Shown: positions 23,247-35,900 of the stretch, one piece after another
Layout of the letters: the number at the start of each line of letters is the position of its first letter
Numbering within the stretch: position 1 is the first letter of the stretch
Origin: Owenia fusiformis
Lineage: Eukaryota; Annelida; Polychaeta; Sabellida; Oweniidae
DNA length: 64,000 nt
Assembly (NCBI GenBank): GCA_903813345.2
Contig: CAIIXF020000001.1
Span: 4,218,001-4,282,000, forward strand
Direction: 5' to 3'
The notes under the pieces: generated by a model
What the model was told of the DNA's origin: nothing
Database searches by the model: none
The model's input: only the letters and a program-made list of their open reading frames with translations
Made by a program: the position numbers and the translations under genes

Positions 23247-26200
23247 ATGGCCGCCCGAGAAAAGAAATCAAAGCGGGTATGTTTTCCATTAAATGGGACC
23301 ATTAAGCTTAGTCTTCGCATCAAAAAGATTTATATTTGTATGTTGGTAATATGAATTGAAGACATGAAAAGTTTTGAAACAGTTTGCTTCGTTGTTTCTG
23401 TTCTAGACGTAATATAGCCCCTTTCTCGGATATTTTTCAAAAAATAATTTGAAAAGTTCATAGAATCGCGCCAAAAACTTGTAAAAGAAAAGAAGAGGAG
23501 AGAAAGCCTCAGCGCTTTCTAGAGATGTTTGTTTGTTTGTATCCTTTTATGCGTTATAATGCCGCTAAATGGTCTCGTGGTGCTTGTTTTTCACCCGTGC
23601 TTTCACTTGTGCTTATATTTTCATAAAGTCTAAAATCACTTTTATACCTTAAGTCTAATATATACAGTTTTATAATGTGCTCATTAGAATCTTCTGGTTT
23701 GCCTTATGTAGCTGCAAAAGGCATTATATAATTTCCTGTTTGACGATTCCGACAGATTCATGTTTAGTTCGCACGGGTGCGTAAATCAAGGGGAGGGTTT
23801 GTGTTTTCCCCGAGGAGAATGCTATCTACTTTCAAGTGGAGCGCTAGCCTTTCAGTTTCGAAGAGTTTACATGAAATTATGTAGTGGTCCACAATTTCTG
23901 GTTTATTACAGAGTTCACAGAGGTTTGTTGTACTTTGGTATATTTTGGCTTGGTGGCTATTGAGTTGGGTATGTCCACTTATGAGCTGGTTGATGATGCA
24001 GGAGATTCTGCGGTTGGGAGATACAATTTTGGTTTTAAAGCCAACCTTTGTTATTACTTGTGAAATGGCCCGAACTTTTTTAAAGTTAGAATACTGTCTT
24101 TGACATTTGTTTTTGATTGATTGGTGAATTATATTATATGCTTCGCTTTTGGTAATACTGATGGAATAAACCTCAAGCTGCTCTGCCAAACTTGCTGCAC
24201 TTTTTGCATACTTATCAGCTACTTCATTGCCAATGATGTTAACATGACCTGGTACCCTGGCTGCTTGTAAAAATTCCAACCTAAGCAGCAGAGCATAGAC
24301 TTCTTCTAAAAAGTTATTACCCTTCGCTGATACAGGTTTGTTCAGACAAATTGGATCTGTTAATAGTCCTTCCAGGTATATTATGGCTGCTGAGCCTGCA
24401 GGCCCTTCTACAGATAACGTCTCTTACTCCCAGGGGAAATAAATAATTTGGGTAGAAATGTGCAGCATGGGCAATTTTGGCTTAGGGCATAAACCATGGA
24501 ACCTGGCCAATTTGAGGAAAATTTGTCGAAGACTAGAGAGCCTTTTTTAAGTCAAAAATCAGTTTTTCTACAAAAAATCATAAATATTAATTAGTAAAAT
24601 CAGTTGGCGAGGTCTGGGACAAATCACTCAAAAAGTGAATTTTGTAGTTCATATAAAGTTTGGAACATAAAAAGTGGTGAACATGAATAATGACTAACAC
24701 TATGAAAAAGACATTCTGTCACATATGTCATAAATTCTTACCTCAGTGAATTGAGTGCTCTATTTTCTCCATCCCAGAACGTACAATATAGTGGAATTTG
24801 TGTCCATAATGACAAATAGGAACTTAAAAATTTAAAGTGATATTCACATGTTAATGTTGACTCTTCGAATGTTGAGGTGATTTTGCCGCCATTTTGAAAC
24901 CTGTCACGAGTAAATAAGGTTAACTGATGTTGCATTCTGGGAGTCAATCCTTCTTGGATCACAAACATGGCGATCCATGAAAACATTATTCGATTTGGTA
25001 GGAATTTATCCATCATTTGCAGGAATGAAGCTTTGGATTCATTTATTGCGCTACTTACAGTGAACGGGAATTATTTTTCTACCGCTTGGGAGAGTTTGAG
25101 ACATGAAACTTAGAATTTAGCTCATTGTGACAACTTTTGATGGTTGAGGTTTATAAAAGTCTCCGACAATAATGACTAACACAATGAAAATTCTGTCGCA
25201 CATATAATAAATTCTTACCTCAGTGAATTGAGTGCTCTATGTTGTCAATACTGGAAAGTACAAATGTAGTGGAATTTGTGTCCATAATGACAATTAGGAA
25301 CTTTTGAAGTGATTTTCACATGTTAATCCAGACTCTTCAGATGTTGAGGTGATTTTGAAGCCCGATTACGCCGCAGGGAGGATTGACTCCCAGAATGCAA
25401 CGTGACAGCTTTCAAAATGCAGTTTCGCCATTTTGAAATCTGTCATGGGTAAATAAGATTAACTGATGTTGCATTCTGGGAGCCAATCCTCCTTGGATCA
25501 CAACAATGGCGATCCATGAAAACATTCATTGAATTTATCCATCATTTGCAGGTATGAAGCCTTGGATTCATTTATTGTGCTACTTAGAGTGAACGGGGAT
25601 TATTTTCTACCGTTTGTTAGAGTTGAGAAACATAAAACTTAGAATTTAACTCATTGTGACAACTTTTGATAATTGACATTTATTAATTAAAGTTTTCCAT
25701 TGTACCAATATTTCTGGAAATTTACTCCCTTTTATAAGTCTGAGGGGATGTATACATGGAAACTTTCAATCTTGAGACGGAATTGACACGGAAAAAATAC
25801 TCAAAAATGGGGTCTTTGGCGCGGCACCTAGGTATTAAGAGGTATATTGGAATGTAACCACCGAGCTCTTATTTACCACCTTAGTTTGTTAGAATTTTTA
25901 CCGTCTAGTTTCCAAATACAACACTCCAATGTAAAGTTTTAAGGTTAAGATTTAGTATTAGTAATATTTCCAATCAACTACAGCTTATAATGCTATATTA
26001 ATAAACTAATGAATGGGAAAAATCTGTATTAGGTTTTAGAGATAATACACCCTCTTCATCTCAACATCGAGATCAAATTATTTCTAGCTTTAAGCTTTAA
26101 AAAATGAAGTTGCTGAGACCACCTTTTTGCTTGGTATTGAAACATTATTATTTCATATTCAAATATAAAATTACATGCACTTTATCAGTAATCGATTTTT

Positions 26201-29200
26201 AAGTGCATATTATTGTTAGACTCCAGATTAAGAATCTGGAGTCTATTGCTTTTGCATTTTGGGATATTTTAGAGATTTCAAAAGGTCATAACATTTAAAC
26301 CAGAAGTTGTGGCAAAATTTGGTTTGCAGATTCAGATTACTGAGGAAATTTTAATCTTATTTCATAACTCGTACATTAAATATTTTATTTTGACATACTT
26401 TTCGAATACCATATCTCAAAAGTTGGCCAAAATACTTTCTTACAGCAAAGGCTAACACTATAAGCACACTCTTTAATGGTAATGGTAAACAATGTTAAAC
26501 AATGGCAAATTGTTTTTTTGATTACTGCTACGTTACTCATCTACCTTTTCGGGTATTCACTCGCTACTTACTCAGCTATCTTGGTCAAATCAATCTGGAG
26601 TCTTGAATTTAACCTTGCAAATCTAGTATATTAATATTCTTCTCAGGTATCTTCAATTTGCCCTTCTTATCCTCATTGATTGAAGTTCATTTATTCTCCT
26701 GGGTTTTCTAATAAAATTTAATTTGTCCTTTCCCCAGGTATAAGAGAAAACCTTGACAATAGGAACATTATACACATAATCTGAATTTAGAAATCGATTT
26801 ATTTAATCATTACGTAAAATCTCTGTTTACATGTAGTAAATATTACATTCATTTTCTCATGCAACTAATATTCATAACAATTGATCTTGTTTCATTAATC
26901 AAAATATTGCCATTATTCACTTCACCTTTTATTCCATTTGGAAACCTTCTCTTTATTATGGTCAGAAAGAAAATATTTACTGAACAAACAATAATTATCA
27001 AATCACAATTTCTTACTCAACTTTTGAAATTTTCATAAAATTGATCAATAACAGAAACTGGGTTTAGTCATTGAAGTTACGCTTAATTTTTCATTGAAAG
27101 AAATTTCAGTTTTGATTTTTTAAACAAAAGAAACATCTGGATTGCTTGGTTTGATTGGAATGATTATTCTTTGGAAACATTTAGGAGTAAATTAAATCCA
27201 ATCAGAACCAATACAACACAGTTTAACATGGAACCATTTTTTAATTTCTACTGCAAGGTAAAGCTAGAAATAAACTCCAGATTTTACAAAATGTTGTGTG
27301 CAGTGTGCAATTTTGAACTCTTAAAATGATTCTTCAAACGCAGAGCTACAAAACTAGTTCCTCCTTTTGGATCTTGGAGCCCAACGGTCAGAGGATCAAT
27401 CAATATGAAAAGTCATACATGTGCACCGTATAAAGAAATATGAATGGTTTTATTTTTAGCTTGAGATGGAAGAGTGGGCAGGAGTCAACAGAAAACTACG
27501 TCAACATGGTTTGCCATCTATATCTACGATTCATCAATCGGAGGTGACGAGTACCTCAGGTATAATTTATATCTATTTTTAATTCAATGTCATGTTCTGT
27601 TTATCGTATATATAGGTTATTTCATGCTTGATTTTCAATATGAATTTTATTCCAGGGTAATATGATATATTGTCAATGTCATATTTGCCGAGGTCAATGT
27701 CATATTTTCCGTGGAATAAAATCCATATTGAAAAGCAACCATGAAATAAGTGTCCCGGGTAGAATTAGAATTATGATAAGTTTCCGAGATTTTTTCATCA
27801 AATCAATTTTTGAGTTAATACGATCCTAATACGAGCACGATTTTATTTCACAGGGAAAATAGTAGTATTATGGAATAAATTGTATTATGTTAATGAAAAT
27901 GTTAAGTTTCAATTATTACTGTATGTCACGTAATATTTATTTGAATCTAGCAAACAGCGAATATTGATTAAGGGACATTGATCTTGTAAATGAAATGGGA
28001 ATATTCATGCCATCCTTCACTAAATATATTATTAACATATCTGCAGTAGATTTCCCCATGTGGTTCTGTCATGTATACCCTTTATAAAGAGTTTTATTTC
28101 ATATCTCTTAAAAGTGGTTTTTGATTTTTTTCTACACTCTTTCAATAATTTATAAAAAAATCAAAATCAATATTTTCATATAGCTCATTTTCAATAGCTC
28201 ATTTTCAATAAAAATCATCAAGTTACTTTAATGAGGTCATACTGACTTTTTAAGTATCAGAACGGTGACTAGTATATGATTCTAGATCATCAGAGGGAAG
28301 GATTTTTACTGATATCATCTGGTCCTCAGGGTAGTTCATTCACAACATTGATGAAAATAATACTTTTCAGATGTTGTTGTATTAGAGTCTGATGTGGCAA
28401 AAAGTTTACGTCAGAGTGTGGTGTCTCTCATGACAGACTGTGATAGACGTCAAGAATTGATACAGGAACTTATCTCAACCAATAATCAGCTAAAGTAAGT
28501 AGGCTTTCGCTCAAAAACAAAATGAAGAAAAGGATGGGGTCCAAATGTTGACAGTTGTAGAAAAATGAAGTTCCACATATAACAAGATTTGAGAATGTGG
28601 TGATTTGCCTTTCACCTTTTCCAAAGATTGCCGATTCAACATTCTTCACCAATATTACCCATTCTCTCTCACAAAATTAACTTCATAATTTCACAAATGT
28701 TGCCATCTAGACAACATCCCTAAATCTACTATAATGAAACATTTCCAACTTGATCAAGTATTTTTGACTAACTTAAAGCCAGTTACACAGTCCTAAAATG
28801 TTTTTTCCTTGTGAGGAATTCTGAGTCAAACTATCCCTTTCATACCAATTTGTTGTTCAGGATTTTTATTGCATAGAAGTAAAAGGTAGAAAAATGTATG
28901 TTTCTCCACAGGGAAGATCTAAGCAGACAGCAGAATCTAACAGAGAAGTATGAAACCAGGATAAAAGATCTCAAGATTATGCTGGAGGATTCCAGAGCTA
29001 AGATTTCTGTGAGTTAAATCAATTAATAATCACAATTTTATCATCATCTGGGTCATGCTTATTTTAAACTTGCAGGTTCTTGGATTATCCACTTCATCCT
29101 CCTCTCCAGGGTGAGGCGAGGTGTTCAGAATGGGGTGGGGGGGGGGGGTTGGTCACAACACAAGCCCTCGATGCAAGACTATTCAAAATGTTTCTCTGCA

Positions 29201-29887
29201 CTTAATTCTTTTATTTAGTTCATATTTTTGAAAAAGCTGTTTCAGTATTTTCATTGATGATAATTTGAATATTTTAAGATATAATTCATAATATAATAAA
29301 GGATTTACATATGACCTGAGATTCCATATGACATGAGGATTCCATATGACATGAGGATTACATATGAGTTGAGGATTGGATTCTATATTCCAGGAATTAC
29401 AGGATGATAATTACACAACCAGTAACTATCTCCATGATGAGGAAACCAAACTTAGGAACACAAAGAATGCCATATCTGCCAAATACAGGGAGCTCCAGAA
29501 TAGGTGTAAACAACAAGATGATGAGATCTACAGGTTGAAAAAGAAAATTGATAGAATGACTCAAGAGGTTGGTATATGAATGGAAACTTATAAATTCTGG
29601 TAATGCATGGTAGATCTTGTTATGTACTTAAAAAGGGCCTAGTCAAAATTAAGTGGTAAGTTAAGATCCTCTTTGTCATTCAGTCTCATTAACATTATTG
29701 TAAAATTTACATTTAATGTTTAAAGGACTCCCTATACCTGAAAAGAAATTATTTTTGCTTAAGATAGCACAAAGATTTTTGACCATCCCTTTATTTTATA
29801 GGATGTTTTTATTAGCTCACATGGTGAGCTTTTGCAATCGCTCACTTGTCCGTCTGTCCGTCCGTCCGTCCGTCCGTCCGTCCGTCC

Positions 29888-29926
<39 letters not shown>

Positions 29927-32900
29927 AGTCAACAATAGTGGCACGTTTTAAAACCTCTGTCGATAGGATTCCTGTTTTAGGTTATTTCTGTTCAACATCA
30001 ATACATAAAACTCCCCTATGACTCCTGGTTCAAAAGCTCGCCTATTTTCAAAATGGCCGCCATTTTTGTCTCGCGAAATTCACTTTTGACTGGCACGTTT
30101 TAAAACCTCTGTCGATAGGATTCCTGTTTTAAGTTATTTCTGTTCAACATCAATACAGAAAACTCCCCTATGACTCCTGGTTCAAAAGCTCGCCTATTTT
30201 CAAAATGGCCGCCATTTTTGTCTCGCGAAATTCACTTTTGACCCATTTCCTAGCTTTACAAATAATTTCAGGTGTCCTACATTGTAGAAATCTGTGTCAA
30301 TGTAAAGAGTAGATATATGAAATAATTTTGTTACAAAAAATCAGCGAAAAATTATATCTATTTTTTTTATTTTCAGCCATTTTAGTTAACATTGATATGT
30401 CCATCTGACTTGTGAAATCCACTTTTCCGTCAACAACAGTGGCACGTTTTAAAACCTCTGTCGATAGGATTCCTGTTTTAAGTTATTTCTGTTCAACATC
30501 AATACAGAAAACTCCCCCATGACTCCTGGCTCAAAAGCTCGCCTATTTTCAAATTGGCCGCCATTTTTGTCTCGCGAAATTCACTTTTGACCTATTTCCT
30601 AGCTTTACAAATAATTTCAAGTGTCCTACATTGTAAAAATCCATGTCAATGTAAAGAGTAGATGTATGAAATAATTTTTTTACGAAAAATCAGCAAAAAA
30701 TTATATCCATTTTTTTTATTTTCAGCCATTTTAGTTAACAGATTTGTCCATCTGTCTCGCAAAATCCACTTTTGGACCATTTGCCTTAAACCCTCTGTCG
30801 ATAGGATTCCTGTTTTAAGTTAATTTTGTTCAACATCAATACAAAAAACTCTCCTATGACTCTTGGTTCAAAAGCTCGCCTATTTTCAAAATGGTCACCA
30901 TTCTTGTCTTGCGAAATTCACTTTTGGCCCATTTCCTAGCTTTACAAATAATTTCAGCTGTCCTGCATTGTAAAAAGCCATGTCACTGTAAAGAGTAGTT
31001 GTATGAAATAATTTTGTTACAAAAAATCGGCAAAATATTATATCAGTTTTTTTTATTTTCAGCCATTTTAGTTAACATTGATTCGTCCATCTGTCTCTCA
31101 GTCAGTCCAAAAAGGTGGCAAGTTTTAAACCTCTGTCAACACTTTTTAAATCCTCTGTAGATAGGATTCCCGATTTAAAATAATTTTGTTCAACATCAAT
31201 AAAGAAATAAACCTGTGACTCCTGCTTCAAAATCTCGCCTAATTTCAAAAAATTTCAACAATTATACCCGTCTTTTTTATTTTCACTTTTGAGCAACACC
31301 ATGTGAGCCCAGTACCCACGGTACTAATTTTTTACCATATCCCAAAAACTTGAAATATTAAAATATATCAACCAATATAGATTACTTAATTGTGAGTGAC
31401 CTTCCTGTTGGTTTTGCTCCTAAATGATAAAGCAAAATGAAAAAACAACTTTTAATAGGTGCATATAACACCGTATAAACATAGGTGTAAAGAGGAGATC
31501 TGTTGCCATCTTTTGATACTGGATGTGGTTCTGTGCATTCCATTTAACTTGATATTTTTTGTATAGGATGAGAAACGAATGTTGCATCAAAGTGAAGTAT
31601 ACAAGGAGATCAGGAAAAAGTCAAGTAGAGGACAACAAGCAATGGATGAAAAGTAAGAGATTTTACCTATGCTACACTGTATACTCCAAAACAAGGTACA
31701 AGTGCATCATGTAGGTGGCATTAGATCTCACATCAATATAGTAACTAGCTGCTTATTCCAGTTGAATATACAATTGCACACAGTTTTTTAGTGTCTGTTG
31801 CTTTTGCTTTTTATTTTATAAGAATGTCAATAACTCCATAATAGGATTTTTGTTTTGAAATTTCAAATTTTGTTATCCTTTAAGCAAGTATCATTGGCTA
31901 AAAGTATATGTAACCATTTATAATTTGAAACTGTAATATTCTCATTCCAGGTTATTAGATATTATAGACTCCTATGAGAGGCAGATTCATGGCTTGAAGA
32001 AGGAACTTGATATACTGAGGTAAATGATCATAATCATGGGATTGAATGTCCTAAATTCAAGGTTGAATGTTTTAAACAGGATTACCACATAAACTCTGCC
32101 CATTCAGTCATTCTCTTTTGTGTAACATATTTTACATTAGTTTCATCAATGATGATATTGAGAAAATTTGACACTAGGATACCGTAAGTCTTGTTACAAT
32201 TAATGTTACTATTGCAAAAGGACTCCATAAAATATGATGTGTCTTGTTATTTTCAGAATGCAAGAAAAAATCTACAAAGAAGATACTTTCATGTTCAGTG
32301 TATGAAAGGATAATCTGTTCATAAACTTTCCTTTGGAAATATGTTAATATAGGTTAATAAACCAACATCATGTTTTCTTGTGTCCAGGTTTAATGGTGAA
32401 GATGAGAGGCCAAGACATGATACATCATTTGATGAACCATCTGAAAACTATAAAACATTAATCAAGGTAAATTTTTCACATTTTTACAAAGTGGATTCAT
32501 TGTCTTATAAGACAAGTTGCCCTGCAGTGATACATTGTGGAACTTTAAATTCTTTCTGATCAGTCTAAAATACAAAAGTAAAACATCTCACATTTGACTT
32601 TGCATTGAAGATAATAAAGGAACAAATAAATTGAGTAAACTTAAGCTTATGGCCTTTTACATGAAAATCCAAAGCTCATGGTATGATGAAGTTGGGTTAG
32701 TACCTATTTGCAATGTACGTGTTTGTAAATTTCTATGTTTCTTTTCTTAGACTTATGAAAAGCAGTTGAAGGAATCCAAGAAGAAAATAAAAAGTTTTGA
32801 AGATCAAGTGGAAATATTGAATCTAGAATTGGGTTCCAGGTATGTTAATTAATTGAAAAAGTGTATTATGTGTAGCAAGATAGAAAAAACCAACTACTAT

Positions 32901-35900
32901 ACGGTAAAACCTGTCTTATTGAAAACCTCTAGAGAATACCTGTCTCTAGTGGACACCTTTCCTCCGTACACACTCTACTGACTTCTGTTTAATTTATGAT
33001 TTCTGAAGTGAACACCTTCAAACACTGAACATTTTTTCTCCGCCAAAAATGTTCAATATACACAGGTTTTACTGTATGTTTTTGTTTGGCCATTCTTGCT
33101 CAGAGGTTTTAAGTTACTTTAAGATTTTGCCATATTTTTACATGTCAGTATGCAACTTGCTTGTAAATGTCCAAGTTATTTATTCAGATTTTTGATTCTA
33201 TTCAGCTGACCATATAGTTTAATACTTGTTATATATTTTATGTTGGTTTCCTGTTGAAATAGTCTCCTCAGGAATAATTGAGAAGTACATGCACTTTCTA
33301 CATATGATTTAAAGACCACTATCAAACTCTATGTTACTAAGAGGGTCTTTTTTTTTCTCATGCAGGCCCGAACTTAAAGACTTTAGATCTGCCCAACACA
33401 GGATAAAGAAATTGGAAAAGATACTTGCCAAACATAATATCAGGTAGTGTTTAATTTACGATATACACTTACAATCCATTTCTCAAATATTAAAGCAACT
33501 AATTTCCTTGCACAAAGTATAAAGTTCAGTTTCAATATAGTTGAATATTTGGAATATTTTGGTCAGACTTCTTATTATAAAATTTTCCATCTCGTTCAAA
33601 TATTGATATAAAGCCATTGACAAAGTACCGTATATACACATATATGCCAAGATTCATGATAGCGATATTACTTCTAAGCCTGAATGCAAATACATATGTA
33701 CCTCACCATTGAATTATATTGTGTAACTAACTCACAGATGGGCAAGGTTAAACTAAAGAAAACTCAAAATTACATGTTTTAATACATAGTTCTGACTAAT
33801 GTAATCATGTTATGATACAATATGTCAATAAAAGTTATATATATATAATACACATAAAAACAAAAAGTGTTTGCCTGATTCAGGTTATCAGATGAAAAGA
33901 ACCAGGAGCAAGGTACATTGAAATACAGCACCCAAGTGGATGATATAGATTACTTGCCATTAAACCATTGCCGGAAATATTTGTCTGTAAGTCATAAGGC
34001 TAAACATCATGTTGGTCATATCTGAAAGTCCAAAATAGAGTGAAAATTCTGAAAAGGGTAAATTAAAGATGTAATTCTCACTCCTTCATTATGCCAAACC
34101 AATTGACAAATACATTTCCAGTAAATACTGAAATAAAGATCATTATCATTCCTCCAAACTTTGCCTCTTGAATTTTTACTTGATAATTTACAAGCATGTA
34201 TTTCGGAACTGGAGATCTCAGCAGAAAGGAGAAATTACAGGCTTAGTACTTGACAGATGCCTCTTAAATATGCATCTGGATTCTTATTGATTTTTGAGTT
34301 TTGACTTTGTAATTTGTAGATGTTCTGTACAGATGTCGGTGTATTTGACTTGGACCATGTGCAGCCAAAGCTACAGAAACAGGCCAAGGCTGTAGAGGCA
34401 TACCCAAGACTTGAACAGGTAAACAATCTGGTCCAGGGCATTAGAATTTCATAAACAGTGCTGACCTGTATTAGATACAGTTGGATGATGAAACCTGAGC
34501 TATTATTCAGATATTTCCCCCCAACTAAAAAATTGGTTATTCGTCTAACTGCCTCTGCCGTGCATAGATCTGTGTAAATTACATTCAATTTTGGAAATTG
34601 TTAAATATTTATTTCATACATTATCTAAATTACATTCAATTTTAGAAATTGTTAAATGTTGATTTCATACATTATCTACTTCCAGTTTGCTAGAGAGGTC
34701 CTTGAGGTGGTAGATTCTTCTAATGTACCCATGCCTCCTGGTGTAAAAGCCAAGTCACATAGGAGTTCACATAAACATGAAGTATGGTGTGAAAAGATGT
34801 GGCATCATGTCATACCTACCCTTCAATACTGGGTCCAGCAGCTAGCTGGTCTCAAGGTATGTTGGCAATTTACAGTATGCTGAATAATTGTTTTTCTAAT
34901 ATTGATCTAAACATGTTTTTTATTTTTGAGTGACATAATTCCATCAACAAGTTAAGGATGTTTTATGTATCACCCATTGTAACTCTTCACTGAATCAAAA
35001 CTAGGCAAATAATGTGATAAATTCATTACAGGCAAAAGGTACTAAAGTAGTAGAAATAAATAAATTATTAATCGTTTAAGAAATCGAATTCTGATGTACT
35101 TTTGTGTAAAACTCTTTTGATTAATGACAAACAAATATTTCTTCTTTCTTACATTTTTACTTTATCCTTTATTATCCAGGAACTTCAGCATTCTATTAAC
35201 AAATTAAGCAGTAGCCTATTACCTTGGAAGACCAGTAAATTCCACTCCAACCCTACAGTCACACAGATGGTGTCATCAATAGATTCCTTACTTTATGAAG
35301 AAGAGTCAAAAAGTAAATGTCAAGAACCAGAATGATTTACGACAAATGGGCATCAAAGTATCTTAAGATGTAAACTGTTGATTCTCTCGCCATACGGTGT
35401 CATTCATTCCCATTTTACCTAAATCGAAATAATCCTTATTAACACGATTGTTTGTGATTCACAGGAAGGTCGTGAGATCCCATCACAGACAGTCCTACAA
35501 GGCATAGTGGAGCACTTTCAGAATTTATTTGACGTCCCCAAGGTGTCAGGCATCTATCCACGTATGAATGATATTTACACACGGCTTGGTGAGATGCAGA
35601 ATGTTATCAAAACTCTCAGGAATTTACTTGGTTTGCGTAAGTGGCAATATAATTCAGCTCGATTCAAGTTTGAATTCACAATAATGTAAATACATGTACC
35701 TTGATTGCTAAATGGATGTGAATATTCCTCATGTCAATTCTCGCTCATTGTGTACAAAGAGAATAGTTTTCATTATAAAAGCCTGTGATTGGGCACTAAG
35801 AACGATTAAAAATTTCTGAGAGAAATCAAAATTGCTATAGATATCTATGAAGATATTGGGAGTTTTAATATGACGCTCCTTGATAATTCACGATGAATAA

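Noticed and set aside
24738-25016. 92-codon minus-strand frame
   Set aside because: Falls in a tandemly duplicated repeat and is not open in the second copy.
29881-29929. CRISPR-like array
   Set aside because: Simple tetranucleotide repeat without spacers, in an animal intron.
29716-30021. 101-codon frame with Val-Arg-Pro-Ser repeats and its antisense Thr-Asp-Gly-Arg repeat
   Set aside because: Translation of a GTCC/GTCT tetranucleotide array.
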